Positions 54,301 through 61,899 of a stretch of DNA of 64,000 nucleotides are shown here, one piece after another. Numbering within the stretch: position 1 is the first letter of the stretch; every line of letters starts with the position of its first letter. The stretch is taken from assembly GCF_026239735.1 (NCBI RefSeq), contig NZ_JAPIVT010000001.1, positions 434,001 through 498,000 of the forward strand. The letters run 5' to 3'. Under the pieces are notes generated by a model that worked only from the letters and a program-made list of their open reading frames with translations, was not told the DNA's origin and ran no database searches. The position numbers and the translations under genes were made by a program. The DNA comes from Pedobacter sp. MC2016-05 (lineage in GTDB: Bacteria > Bacteroidota > Bacteroidia > Sphingobacteriales > Sphingobacteriaceae).

Positions 54301-54730
54301 CAATAGAATCGCCATTTAGGAAAAAAGATTCTGTAGCAACCATATCCAGATGGCCAATATTTCGCTTAAGGTCTGATATGGATTCGTTTTTTGTACCTGC
54401 CCAACTCACATAAAAAGCCATGTTAATGCGTTTGTGGTTGCCACGTTTATGAAGCGCTCTATTCTCCCGGTCCTTTTTTATTTTTTGCAGCTTCGTTTTC
54501 GCTATAGAGAAAGCTTTGTATCGTTGCGATTTTTTTAATTTATCTAGCTGCCTAGCCGTAAGCGGCGTATTGGTATTGATAAAAGGCAATTTTGGCGCCT
54601 GAACCGACGATAAAGTAAACGCAACGCACACAATTGCGATGATGAAAACTAAAAAAAACGATCGACTAACCCAGGTAAAAGTATTCCAGCGTCTTTTGTT
54701 CTCAGTTTGAAATATTTGTTTTCCGGACAT
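51326..54730 (-). CDS. GH18-like / polysaccharide deacetylase / GT2 fusion protein
   Basis: A 1,134-residue membrane protein with three enzyme-like parts. An N-terminal anchor (about residues 22-44) is followed by a GH18-type barrel, about residues 100-415, with GINVDFEELN at 207-216, where the Asp and Glu of DxxDxDxE are kept but the first positions differ. A NodB-type deacetylase (about 480-685) has TFDDGPD at 486-492 and IGNHTFFHPD. A family 2 processive glycosyltransferase (about 755-1000) has IIPAYNEE, VDDGSKD, CIDADTQ, EDCDL and QRFRW. Membrane segments lie at about 703-736 and in the last 150 residues. It may build, deacetylate and trim a GlcNAc-type exopolysaccharide on its own, comparable to PgaB plus PgaC. 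This is inference. Confidence 0.92.
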   Translation of the reverse strand: MSGKQIFQTENKRRWNTFTWVSRSFFLVFIIAIVCVAFTLSSVQAPKLPFINTNTPLTARQLDKLKKSQRYKAFSIAKTKLQKIKKDRENRALHKRGNHKRINMAFYVSWAGTKNESISDLKRNIGHLDMVATESFFLNGDSIVDKADTAALKVIHDSKKSAIAVLSNFNKDHWDGNAVKRLLNDLPAQQKLISNLISIVQKYGYKGINVDFEELNLENSNSFNSFMKNLYNQFHAKKLIVSQDISPENDDYQPDILQKYNDYIVIMAYDQHTDLSNSGDVSNQEWVEEKLDNICTKVDADKVILALACYGYDWPKNSVGKSVTYEEAITSAVNYKSTVTYNPSSANLNYSFKDGSGIQHDVYFTDAATYFNIIRKADDWGIAGIALWRLGSEDKRLWSFISEDLSLSALEKKPFDLRKMSTLNMTGVSYIGDGEILDLVSTPKPGAVQFTLDKTDFSIANQKYIRLPEKYVIKRFGEADKKIALTFDDGPDPVYTPQVLQILKQEKVPGCFFVVGIMAEKNMELLRREYDEGYEIGNHTFFHPDMSAIGPRRVKFELNATRRLIEAVTGHSTILFRAPFNADAEPQNISEILPVAQSRKENYINIGEYIDPEDWEPGKTADQIFNEVVKQKDNGNILLLHDAGGNREATVAALPRIIRFFKSQGYTFITVGDLMGKKRTELMPAVNSEANSGFTGSGDYFFINFFYYGNIILNAIFSVAIVLAILRTIFIAYLAIKQRKLAKINAAELVQNPNQMVSIIIPAYNEEITAVQTIQSLLKIDYPNFELIFVDDGSKDNTFQVINTRFGKHAQVKVFKKENGGKASALNYGIARANAEFIICIDADTQLKANAVTELMRYFYGEDIAAVAGTVKVGNTRNLITRWQSIEYITSQNMDRRAFDLLNTITVVPGAIGAFRKAVVLEVGGFTIDTLAEDCDLTMRILRAGHKVKNCDLAIAYTEAPETVNMLLKQRFRWSFGVMQSFWKNRKTLLNRKYGYFGMIGMPNILIYQIILPLFSPLADLFMLISLVSGLFSLSTINNLTLTGFSGILSLHNGFGQVLFYYLIFIFVDIIFAAIAFKMEKEKLKNLIYLVPQRFFWRQLMYLVLFKSIRKAIKGELESWGTLKRTGNVKEAVA

Positions 54731-54905
54731 TTTTCTTCTGATTTAATAATCAAATGTCACTAACGAATATGAAGATTGTATGAAAATGATTTGGAGAGCA
54801 ATGCCTGCAACATTTCTTAATGTTCCTCCTGCTACGCTATATTCCCGATGAAGAAAGGACCGGGGAGATACCGCTTTAATCAGGGCTAAGTACTTAGGTA
54901 GGTAC

Positions 54906-54941
54906 AAAAAAAAGCCGGCAATTTTTATAAAAAAGCCGGCT
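54906..54941 (-). terminator. Terminator of the pirin gene
   Basis: On the minus strand GCCGGC-TTTTTT...AAAAATT-GCCGGC forms a stem followed by eight T. It is 24 bp after the pirin stop. From 54731 to 54905 nothing recognisable is seen. Confidence 0.85.
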
Positions 54942-54965
54942 CAAAATATAAATTATAAACCTGTA

Positions 54966-55835
54966 TTATTCTTCTAAATAACCAAATCTGCCTTGGTTGT
55001 AGTCTGAAATTGCCTGAGTAATCTCAGCCTCCGTGTTCATCAAGAATGGACCATATTGAACAATTGGCTCATCAATTGGTTCACCGCTTAAAATCAATAC
55101 AACGGAATTTTCAAGCGCTTCAATTTTAATTTCTTCTCCTTCATTTTTGAAGTAGATGAAATTATCGGCAGAAACGATTTCATTATTATCTACCTGAATT
55201 GAACCCTCAATCACCATAAATCCGGTGTTGAAGTTTGCCTGAAAACTAAATTCGGCTTTTCCGCCTTTGTTTAACCTTGCATTGTACAATTCTATAGGTG
55301 TGAAAGTACTGGCGTTGCCCTTAATTCCATGATAGCTTCCTGCAATGATTTCAATTTTTCCCCCATCATCGCTTAGATGATAATGGGCCATTTTACTTTG
55401 CTGAATAGCCTGATATTTTGGCTTATTCATTTTGAATTTTGCCGGAAGATTAACCCAAAGTTGGACCATTTGAAAAGGGCCGCCCGCTAAGCTGTAGTTC
55501 TCTTCGTGATATTCTTTATGAAGAATTCCACTTGCTGCCGTCATCCATTGCACATCTCCGGGATAAATAACGCCGCTATGGCCCGAACTGTCATGATGAG
55601 CAACTGCTCCATGGTAAGCAATAGTAACTGTTTCAAAACCACGATGCGGATGTATGCCAACGCCCCGAGGTTCTTTCCTGGCAGAGAATTCAATTTTAGA
55701 GCCATAATCCATTAAGAAAAAAGGACTCATATCAATTTCATAACCGCCCGGGAAAAAATTATGCACTCTAAATCCATCTCCAACCATGTGTGGTGCAGGT
55801 GCTTTTAGAATATTGGCTATTTGTTTAGTTTCCAT
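54966..55835 (-). CDS. Pirin family cupin protein
   Basis: Cytoplasmic bicupin of 289 residues. The metal-binding block is GVGIHPHRGFETVTIAYHGA, followed by HHDSSGHSGVIYPGDVQWMT, then ASGILHKEYHEE, all pirin signatures. Some pirins are quercetin dioxygenases or transcription cofactors; the substrate here is unknown. It is followed on the same strand by the YceI gene upstream (67 bp), suggesting a transcript YceI-pirin. Confidence 0.92.
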   Translation of the reverse strand: METKQIANILKAPAPHMVGDGFRVHNFFPGGYEIDMSPFFLMDYGSKIEFSARKEPRGVGIHPHRGFETVTIAYHGAVAHHDSSGHSGVIYPGDVQWMTAASGILHKEYHEENYSLAGGPFQMVQLWVNLPAKFKMNKPKYQAIQQSKMAHYHLSDDGGKIEIIAGSYHGIKGNASTFTPIELYNARLNKGGKAEFSFQANFNTGFMVIEGSIQVDNNEIVSADNFIYFKNEGEEIKIEALENSVVLILSGEPIDEPIVQYGPFLMNTEAEITQAISDYNQGRFGYLEE

Positions 55836-55902
55836 ACTTGGAGATTTTGTTTAGCGTTTGGAGGTAAGCGATTTGAACGCTTAACACCAAACGCCTATAC
55901 AC

Positions 55903-56433
55903 TTAAGCTTGTTTTACAAACTGCAATTCTCCAAGAAGGCGTACTTCTTCACTCACCATAACGCCCCCCGTTTCCAGTGCAGCATTCCAGGTTAAACCGA
56001 AATCAGAACGGTTGATTTTTCCGCTCAAGGTAAAACCAGCCTTAGTATTTCCCCATGGGTCAGTTGCAATACCTCCAAATTCAGCAGTTAATTTTACAGG
56101 TTTAGTTTCACCTTTAATGGTTAAGTCGCCTTTAACAATATAATCGCCGCCATCTTTCTCTACTGAAGTAGATTGAAATTCGATGTGTGCAAACTTTTCA
56201 GCATCAAAGAAATCGCCACTTTTTAAGTGGTTATCACGATCTGTATTTCCTGTATCTAACGAATCAATATCGCCTTTAAAAGAGATTTCGCTGTTTTCAA
56301 ATTCGTCGCCCTCTGAAGTTAATTCAGCTGAGAAAGATTTTAAGCTACCTGTAACGGTAGTAATCATTAAGTGTTTTACTTTAAATTGTAATTCACTGTG
56401 TGTTGGATCTAATGTCCATTTAGTAGTTGCCAT
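55903..56433 (-). CDS. YceI family lipocalin-like protein
   Basis: A 176-residue protein with the YceI fold: TKWTLDPTHSELQFKVKHLM at the start, then GSLKSFSAELTS, DSLDTGNTDRDNHLKSGDFF, then DAEKFAHIEFQST, and TLSGKINRSDFGLTWNAALE at the end. It has no signal peptide, unlike many YceI proteins, so it is probably cytoplasmic. Members bind isoprenoid-type lipids. It lies upstream of and in line with the pirin gene; the Crp/Fnr regulator is on the same strand further upstream. Confidence 0.92.
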   Translation of the reverse strand: MATTKWTLDPTHSELQFKVKHLMITTVTGSLKSFSAELTSEGDEFENSEISFKGDIDSLDTGNTDRDNHLKSGDFFDAEKFAHIEFQSTSVEKDGGDYIVKGDLTIKGETKPVKLTAEFGGIATDPWGNTKAGFTLSGKINRSDFGLTWNAALETGGVMVSEEVRLLGELQFVKQA

Positions 56434-56628
56434 ATCGTTTTGTTTTTTGAGGTGTTTAATATTTACACTACAAAATTACAGCAAGGGCGTGAAATAGAAA
56501 TTGATGTATGTTAATTAAATGAGTGAATTAGAGAAACATAGATTTATTCGAACGGATTATGGAGTGATTGAATTAAGAATATTTACAATTTTGGCATTCT
56601 CTCATTTAAAACTCAACACTCAAAATTT

Positions 56629-57219
56629 CTATGATGGCCTGAAGTGTTTATTGGCCAGTTCTTTTCTTACACGGCTTAAAGATTCTGGAGTAATTCCCAG
56701 GTAGGATGCAATCATCCATTGGGGAACGCGGAGCGTAAGGTTTGGATAAAGTTTTATAAAATCAAGGTAACGTTCTTCAGCGGGTGCACTTAAAAGCATA
56801 TTAATCCTTTTTTGCATAAACCGGATAGAATTATTGAGCAATCTTGTGTGCATGGGCTGCAAACAAGGAACTTGTATAGCGGCTTGTTCCATAAAGTCGT
56901 TTGGCATTATCACTACCTCTGTCGCTTCAATGGCATCTATAAAAAAAACAGATGCTTCATTGTTCATGCTATTGCGATCGGATATCAACCAGTTTTCGGG
57001 TGCAAATTGAAGAATGTGCTCTTTGCCTTTTGCATCGATGGAGTAAGCACGAAGCAGACCTTTACAAACAAAAAAGCCGTGTTTCGTGATGTCGCCGGTG
57101 TATTGAACGATTTCGCTTTTTTCGAATTTTTTTATTTTTAAACCAGTAGAAATACTGTCGAATTGTTCATCAGTTATTTGAATTTTTTCTTTGAGGTAAT
57201 TTTTAAACTGATCAATCAT
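56629..57219 (-). CDS. Crp/Fnr family transcriptional regulator
   Basis: A 196-residue protein with an N-terminal cyclic-nucleotide-binding-like barrel (KFEKSEIVQYTGDITKHGFF, then VCKGLLRAYSIDAKGKEHIL) and a C-terminal helix-turn-helix (VPQWMIASYLGITPESLSRV, then RKELANK). No cysteine cluster for an oxygen-sensing Fe-S centre is present, so it is not an FNR-type oxygen sensor. The genes YceI and pirin on the same strand are plausible targets, but no operator was identified. Confidence 0.92.
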   Translation of the reverse strand: MIDQFKNYLKEKIQITDEQFDSISTGLKIKKFEKSEIVQYTGDITKHGFFVCKGLLRAYSIDAKGKEHILQFAPENWLISDRNSMNNEASVFFIDAIEATEVVIMPNDFMEQAAIQVPCLQPMHTRLLNNSIRFMQKRINMLLSAPAEERYLDFIKLYPNLTLRVPQWMIASYLGITPESLSRVRKELANKHFRPS

Positions 57220-57230
57220 AACGGCTGAAA

Positions 57231-57389
57231 TTACTTTTTCGCAGGCTTAATGTCAGAAAAATCTACGCCACACTTGCAATTACCACCACATCCATCTTTT
57301 TTAACCTGTAAAGATTTATAAACCAAACGGCCAACATACACCAATGCAACCGCAAAAAGTAGAAAGACTAAAATCGTTTGAGTATTCAT
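57231..57389 (-). CDS. Small Cys-rich membrane protein, FeoB-associated type
   Basis: A 52-residue product from ATG 57389: one membrane helix (TILVFLLFAVALVYVGRLVY), a basic stretch (KSLQVKKD) and a cysteine cluster CGGNCKCGVDFSDIKPAKK. The pattern helix-K-x-D-GCGGxCxCG matches the FeoB-associated cysteine-rich proteins that often sit beside feoB and may bind iron. No feoB is adjacent, so the label is by resemblance only. The stop is 11 bp from the start of the Crp/Fnr regulator on the same strand. Confidence 0.75.
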   Translation of the reverse strand: MNTQTILVFLLFAVALVYVGRLVYKSLQVKKDGCGGNCKCGVDFSDIKPAKK

Positions 57390-57442
57390 AAAACAAATAT
57401 AAGCTGATTTTGCTATTTCGAACTCAGGTTAATGTAAAAAGG

Positions 57443-58630
57443 TTATTCTTCCATAAGACCAACTGTTCCGCCAACCCAGTCAAAATCTTTATTGTAACGA
57501 ACACCAATCATTTTTCCCTTGCTTAACCGGCCTAAATTCGTGCAAAGCTGGGGTTCGCCACCATCAGGCCACAAATACATCATTCTAATTTCGGCCTTTA
57601 CACCGCCATCCGGCGATTGAACTACGGGTTCGTAAGTAACTTTTCTTTGTAAGATCCAATTTTCTGGATCAGAGATCTTATTAATATCAGCTTTGGTAAC
57701 ATCTATAATCACCCCCATACCCGCAAAAGAGAAAAGTGGCTTTAGAACATAATTTTCCAGGTCAGTTGGTATTGCAGAAAGCTCATTTAAAAAACGGGTT
57801 TCAGGAACAAACTCGCTTTTTAAAAATGGCATGGTATACTTGCTTATTCTGTAAAACCAGTTTGGGTGCGTCACCCACTCTATGTCGAGCTCTTCCCTCG
57901 GGTCGAAACTGTTTTTAAAAATTTCGGTATTGCCAGCTACTTCATCGAATATTAACCTGTTATAAATCCGTTTCAATTGGATTTGCTGACCATTTTCTTC
58001 GTAAAATAATTGTTTACCGTTTTTCTTGATATCCTCTAAAGCCAGGATTTTAATACCGAGCATTTTTTGAGTTACGAAAAAATCAATAGCTGTTTTTTGG
58101 TTTGGAGCATCTACATCCATCAAAGCAACTTCATGCGGTTGATGTTTGCCTATAATTACTTCTTTAAAAAGGTTAATGTATTTTTCTTCGTCAAAACCAT
58201 TTAAGAAATGATTCACGGAGTGATCAATGTCAAAACACTTTCTAAAGGTGTTTGCCAAATGAATCTGAAAGCCATAAAGCGAAGGGAAGCCTTGCATTTC
58301 GATTAACATGGGGGTTAATTCGCCAGCTTCATTTTTACAGATTCCGAAATCAAAAGTTAAAAAATGAGGCTGTTTGTTCTCATTCGGAACATTCCAATCT
58401 GCAGGAATCGATTTTTGTGTTAACGCCTTAAAGTTCGGCTGTTTTATGAGATTAATGATTTCTTCACCTGCCGCAATCAGCTTTTCTTTTAGCGCTCTGG
58501 GTACAAAAATTGGCGTTTCGGCAACTCGAAAGGGAATTTGGAAATAGTTGCTTTCCAGATCCGTAATGAATTTTTTGTATTTTTCTTCGGTAAACTGTTC
58601 GTTATATTTTCGGCGTTGAGCTGGTATCAT
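57443..58630 (-). CDS. ATP-grasp family protein, last gene of amidoligase cluster
   Basis: A 395-residue protein with an ATP-grasp-like layout: ENYVLKPLFSFAGMGVIIDV (nucleotide-binding lysine and glycine loop), DPENWILQRKVTYEPV, then SPDGGVKAEIRMMYLWPDGG and LCTNLGRLSKGKMIGVRYNK. Ligases of this fold join a carboxylate to an amine or thiol with ATP. The N-terminal half contains LTFDFGICKNEAGELTPMLI, then EMQGFPSLYGFQ, possibly the substrate-binding lobe. It does not match a named enzyme. It is separated from the amidotransferase gene by a REP-like repeat, so co-transcription is likely but not certain. Confidence 0.75.
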   Translation of the reverse strand: MIPAQRRKYNEQFTEEKYKKFITDLESNYFQIPFRVAETPIFVPRALKEKLIAAGEEIINLIKQPNFKALTQKSIPADWNVPNENKQPHFLTFDFGICKNEAGELTPMLIEMQGFPSLYGFQIHLANTFRKCFDIDHSVNHFLNGFDEEKYINLFKEVIIGKHQPHEVALMDVDAPNQKTAIDFFVTQKMLGIKILALEDIKKNGKQLFYEENGQQIQLKRIYNRLIFDEVAGNTEIFKNSFDPREELDIEWVTHPNWFYRISKYTMPFLKSEFVPETRFLNELSAIPTDLENYVLKPLFSFAGMGVIIDVTKADINKISDPENWILQRKVTYEPVVQSPDGGVKAEIRMMYLWPDGGEPQLCTNLGRLSKGKMIGVRYNKDFDWVGGTVGLMEE

Positions 58631-58652
58631 AATGTTATTCTTTTAATAATAT

Positions 58653-58714
58653 CATCATTGCGAGGTACTAAGCAATCTATTTAGAAGAGAGGTTGCCTCG
58701 TACCTCGAAATGAC
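58653..58714. repeat. Palindromic GCGAGG..AAGCAATC repeat, copy 3
   Basis: CATCATTGCGAGGTACTAAG plus CAATC faces GGTTGCCTCGTACCTCGAAA plus TGAC. It is the more diverged member of the repeat family at 33354 and 36031, in the gap between the amidotransferase and the ATP-grasp gene. A second hairpin (CCCCGTTAGGGG, 58734-58745) follows close by. Confidence 0.7.
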
Positions 58715-58752
58715 CACAGATTACCTGTCTTAGCCCCGTTAGGGGTTCGGAG

Positions 58753-59580
58753 CTACGCCTCCTGCAGATTCCCAATCGCTTTTTTTAGGAAATTAGGAAG
58801 GATAATGCTTTGGGTTAATACAATTCTGGCAGGATCATCAAGGCTGTTAAGCATGTCCAAATATTTCGGCTCACCATGTAGATCGATGATCGCTTTCTTC
58901 TTTTCATCTTGTAGCAAGTACATTTTCATTCCAACAGGGTCTGCCTCAGGGTGAAATTGAGTACCGATAATTTCATCAGAAAAGCGGATTGACATCATGC
59001 ATCTTTCCAAATCTACGTGTTTACGTTCTTTCTCTATGGCCAGCAGTTTAGCACCTTTAGCCTCAAAAGCAGCGAAATCTGGCTCTATTACCTGCCAATC
59101 TCTACTGTCGACTGAGAAAAAAGGATTCGTGATGCCACTGAAAATTTCATCTTGTTCGCCATCTTCAGTTAAAGTAATGGGGAAAATTCCGAAAGCATTC
59201 GATCGCCTTTCCGTTACATTTCCTAAGCAGAACTTCCTACAAGCCAGTTGGAAAGAATGACAAATTAAAAAAGCATATTTTTTCTGTTCGTCGTTCGATG
59301 CGTTAAAAGCTTCAATATGATCTAATAGGTTAAAAAAATCGTTTTCCCATTTTTCACCCTTACTTTCAATTGGGCTACCCGGACCACCGCTCGATATGTA
59401 GGCATCGTATCCAATACCTGGTATTTCACCTTTCTGTCTTAAATCGAAAATATCAAAAGAAAGGTTAATGTTGTTGTCGTTTCTGAATCGGGATAAAATT
59501 TCCTGAATACCCCGCATACCTTGATTAGGTGCGCCGTTATTCATGTCAATAACGGCGACCTTTAACTCTCTTTTATCCAT
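58753..59580 (-). CDS. Class I glutamine amidotransferase-like protein
   Basis: A 275-residue protein with the class I glutaminase fold. SSGGPGSP at about residues 63-70, the nucleophile-like Cys107 in AFLICHSFQLACR, and the His210/Glu212 pair in GTQFHPEADP complete a catalytic triad. The nucleophile context (ICHSF) is not the usual GxCxG, so the enzyme may act on another amide. It probably frees ammonia from an amide or hydrolyses a gamma-glutamyl bond in the product of the ligases encoded next to it. It starts 7 bp after the stop of the GCS2 gene. Confidence 0.85.
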   Translation of the reverse strand: MDKRELKVAVIDMNNGAPNQGMRGIQEILSRFRNDNNINLSFDIFDLRQKGEIPGIGYDAYISSGGPGSPIESKGEKWENDFFNLLDHIEAFNASNDEQKKYAFLICHSFQLACRKFCLGNVTERRSNAFGIFPITLTEDGEQDEIFSGITNPFFSVDSRDWQVIEPDFAAFEAKGAKLLAIEKERKHVDLERCMMSIRFSDEIIGTQFHPEADPVGMKMYLLQDEKKKAIIDLHGEPKYLDMLNSLDDPARIVLTQSIILPNFLKKAIGNLQEA

Positions 59581-59587
59581 TTTAAAA

Positions 59588-60688
59588 TTACTTTGCGCCT
59601 ATAAGTGTTTGAGTAGTAATATAGTCTACCACCGATTCAAAGTTACCGGTTTGTTGGTAAACTGCCAACTGTCTGTCTGCACCTGTGCCATGCTCAAGTA
59701 TTTTATGAACGTATTCCAAATCGTTTCTGCAACCTAAATCGTCCACCACATCATCAACAAAATCAAGTAACTCAAGCACGAGGTTGCGGCAGTTTACCTC
59801 CATTTCTTTACCAAAGTCGATTAAATTTCCGTCGATTCCATAACGGGCAGCACGCCATTTGTTTTCGTTAATTAAGGCTCTGGAATAGCTGATAAATTCC
59901 ATGTTTTGCAAACGAAGTTTATACAGTTTGGCACATAAAGCCTGAAATAATGCCGTAAAAGCCATTGTTTCATCAATCAACATCGGACAATCGCAAATGC
60001 GAAATTCAACTGTATCAAAGAAAGGATGTACGCGGATGTCCCACCAAATTTTCTTGGCGTTATCCATGCAATTGGTTTTAATCAGGAGCTTTACGTAGTT
60101 ATCATAATCTTCAATGCTATTGAAAATATCAGGAATACCTGTTCGTGGAAACTTATCAAAGATCTTCGTTCTAAAAGATTTGTAGCCTGTATTCCTAGAT
60201 TCCCAAAAAGGAGAATTTGTTGACAGAGCAAATACGTGAGGCAGGAAATACCTGACCTGATTTGCAATATGAATAGCGAGCTCGCGAGATTGAAAACCGA
60301 CGTGAACGTGTAAGCCAAAAATTAGATTGGAGCGAGCTGCTTCCTGCAGCTCATTTACAATTTCATTATAACGAGGATGTTCTGTGATTAATTGTTTTTC
60401 CCAGTGGGAAAATGGGTGAGTACCAGCTGCGCCGATTCTTAAACCCTGCTCGCCGGCAAGCTGAGAAACCGTGTATCTCAATTGAGAAATTTCTTTACGG
60501 GCTTCTTCCGTTGTTTTGCAAATGCCTGTTCCAACCTCGACCACAGCCTGGTGCATTTCTGCCTTAACCTGGTCTTTATGTATTTTTTGGGCGGCTTCTA
60601 CGATTTTTTGGTCATGCGAGGTAAGTTCCCTGGTAACGGGATCAACTACCATGTATTCTTCCTCTATGCCCAGCGTAAATTCGTTCAT
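59588..60688 (-). CDS. Carboxylate-amine ligase, GCS2/YbdK family
   Basis: A 366-residue homologue of glutamate-cysteine ligase type 2. It has FTLGIEEEYMVVDPVTRELT at the start, VVEVGTGICKTTEEARKEIS, LIFGLHVHVGF and STNSPFWESRNTGYKSFRTK, all blocks of the family. It would make a peptide-type bond between a glutamate carboxyl and an amine or thiol using ATP. E. coli YbdK has only weak GCL activity, so glutathione synthesis should not be assumed. It is 29 bp from the ATP-grasp gene and 7 bp from the amidotransferase gene. Confidence 0.9.
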   Translation of the reverse strand: MNEFTLGIEEEYMVVDPVTRELTSHDQKIVEAAQKIHKDQVKAEMHQAVVEVGTGICKTTEEARKEISQLRYTVSQLAGEQGLRIGAAGTHPFSHWEKQLITEHPRYNEIVNELQEAARSNLIFGLHVHVGFQSRELAIHIANQVRYFLPHVFALSTNSPFWESRNTGYKSFRTKIFDKFPRTGIPDIFNSIEDYDNYVKLLIKTNCMDNAKKIWWDIRVHPFFDTVEFRICDCPMLIDETMAFTALFQALCAKLYKLRLQNMEFISYSRALINENKWRAARYGIDGNLIDFGKEMEVNCRNLVLELLDFVDDVVDDLGCRNDLEYVHKILEHGTGADRQLAVYQQTGNFESVVDYITTQTLIGAK

Positions 60689-60717
60689 CCTAGTAATATT
60701 TGGTTATATAATCCCGG

Positions 60718-61821
60718 TTATTTTATTGGTTTTTTCTTAGCCACAGGTTTTGCTTCGGTTTTAGGCTCAGCTTTTGGTTTGGCAGGCGCTTTTTCAGCTT
60801 TTACTTTCTCTATTTTTGCTGCCGGTGCCTCTGCTTTTGGCACCACAGGTTTAGCAGCTGCTTTTGCCATTAATGGTTTTCCAGCAACAGAAGTTTTAAT
60901 GTATTCGCCCCAGGTTAAATTATCCTGACCAGGTTTTTGCGCTTTTGCTCTTTCGATTGCATAATTAGCAGTGGTTTCTACTACCCAATCAAAGTTTTCC
61001 TGTCCAACACTTTTGATGTCAGCATCAGGTGCTGGGTTGCAAAAATCGATAGCGATAGGCACACCATCACGTACCGCAAATTCTACTGTATTAAAATCGT
61101 AACCTAAATATTGGCACAATTTCAATGTGTATTCTTCTACGGTTTTTAACAATTTTGGATCTGGTTTTTTTCCATCAACAGCATATCGCAAATGTTGTGG
61201 GTTGCGAGGTTCGTACTGCATGATGCGAACATGTTTTCCGCCGATGCAATAACATCTGAAATACTCATCGAAAATGATTTCTTCTTGCAAAAGCATCACC
61301 AATTGCTCAGTTCCACTGTGTTTATCAAAGAAATCTTCTTTATCATGTAATTTATAAACATCTCTCCATCCGCCTCCATCATATGGTTTCATGTATGCCG
61401 GGAAACCTACGTAATCGAAAATCGCATCCCAGTTTAAAGGCATCGTTAGGTTTGAGAAAGATTCGCCAGTTGTCCCGGTAGGGTGTTGACGTGATGGAAT
61501 CAAAGCTGTTTTAGGAACCGGAACTCCGATTTGTTCAGCCAATGCGTTATTGAAGAATTTCTCGTCGGCACTCCACCAGAATGGATTATTAATTACTGCG
61601 GTACCGGTAATGGCTGCGTTTTTTAACGAAGCCCTATAAAAAGGAACATCCTGGGAAATGCGGTCGATAATTACTGCATAATCCAGCGGAGTATTTTGCA
61701 GTATTTTTTCTATTTTAACAGGTTCGGCACTAATGCCGTTTTCTGCTTTTTGGTTAATTCTCTCTACAACGGCTTCAGGAAAAGAGCGTTCCTGGCCAAA
61801 TAAAATCCCTATTTTTTTCAT
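60718..61821 (-). CDS. ATP-grasp ligase (RimK-like) with Lys/Ala/Pro-rich tail
   Basis: A 367-residue protein. The ATP-grasp core has AYMKPYDGGGWRDVYKL (residues 142-158), FDEYFRCYCIGGKHVRIMQY (184-203) and VEFAVRDGVPIAIDFCNPAP (246-265), in line with RimK/D-Ala ligase-type folds. Residues from about 311 to 367 are a low-complexity tail of Lys, Ala, Pro and Glu (KAEKAPAKPKAEPKTEAKP), like the C-terminus of histone H1. The tail may bind DNA, RNA or acidic polymers. The gene lies between the esterase gene (78 bp) and the GCS2 gene (29 bp), all on the minus strand. Confidence 0.85.
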   Translation of the reverse strand: MKKIGILFGQERSFPEAVVERINQKAENGISAEPVKIEKILQNTPLDYAVIIDRISQDVPFYRASLKNAAITGTAVINNPFWWSADEKFFNNALAEQIGVPVPKTALIPSRQHPTGTTGESFSNLTMPLNWDAIFDYVGFPAYMKPYDGGGWRDVYKLHDKEDFFDKHSGTEQLVMLLQEEIIFDEYFRCYCIGGKHVRIMQYEPRNPQHLRYAVDGKKPDPKLLKTVEEYTLKLCQYLGYDFNTVEFAVRDGVPIAIDFCNPAPDADIKSVGQENFDWVVETTANYAIERAKAQKPGQDNLTWGEYIKTSVAGKPLMAKAAAKPVVPKAEAPAAKIEKVKAEKAPAKPKAEPKTEAKPVAKKKPIK

Positions 61822-61899
61822 TGGTACTTTTTATGTTTAGGTGTATAATCAGTATAACTGATTAATTGTTTTTATCGCTAAATTGTTTGACTGCCGCAG

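Noticed and set aside
59588-60688. Glutathione biosynthesis gene
   Set aside because: YbdK-type proteins have weak or no true glutamate-cysteine ligase activity and no glutathione synthetase could be recognised; the ATP-grasp neighbours lack its signature.
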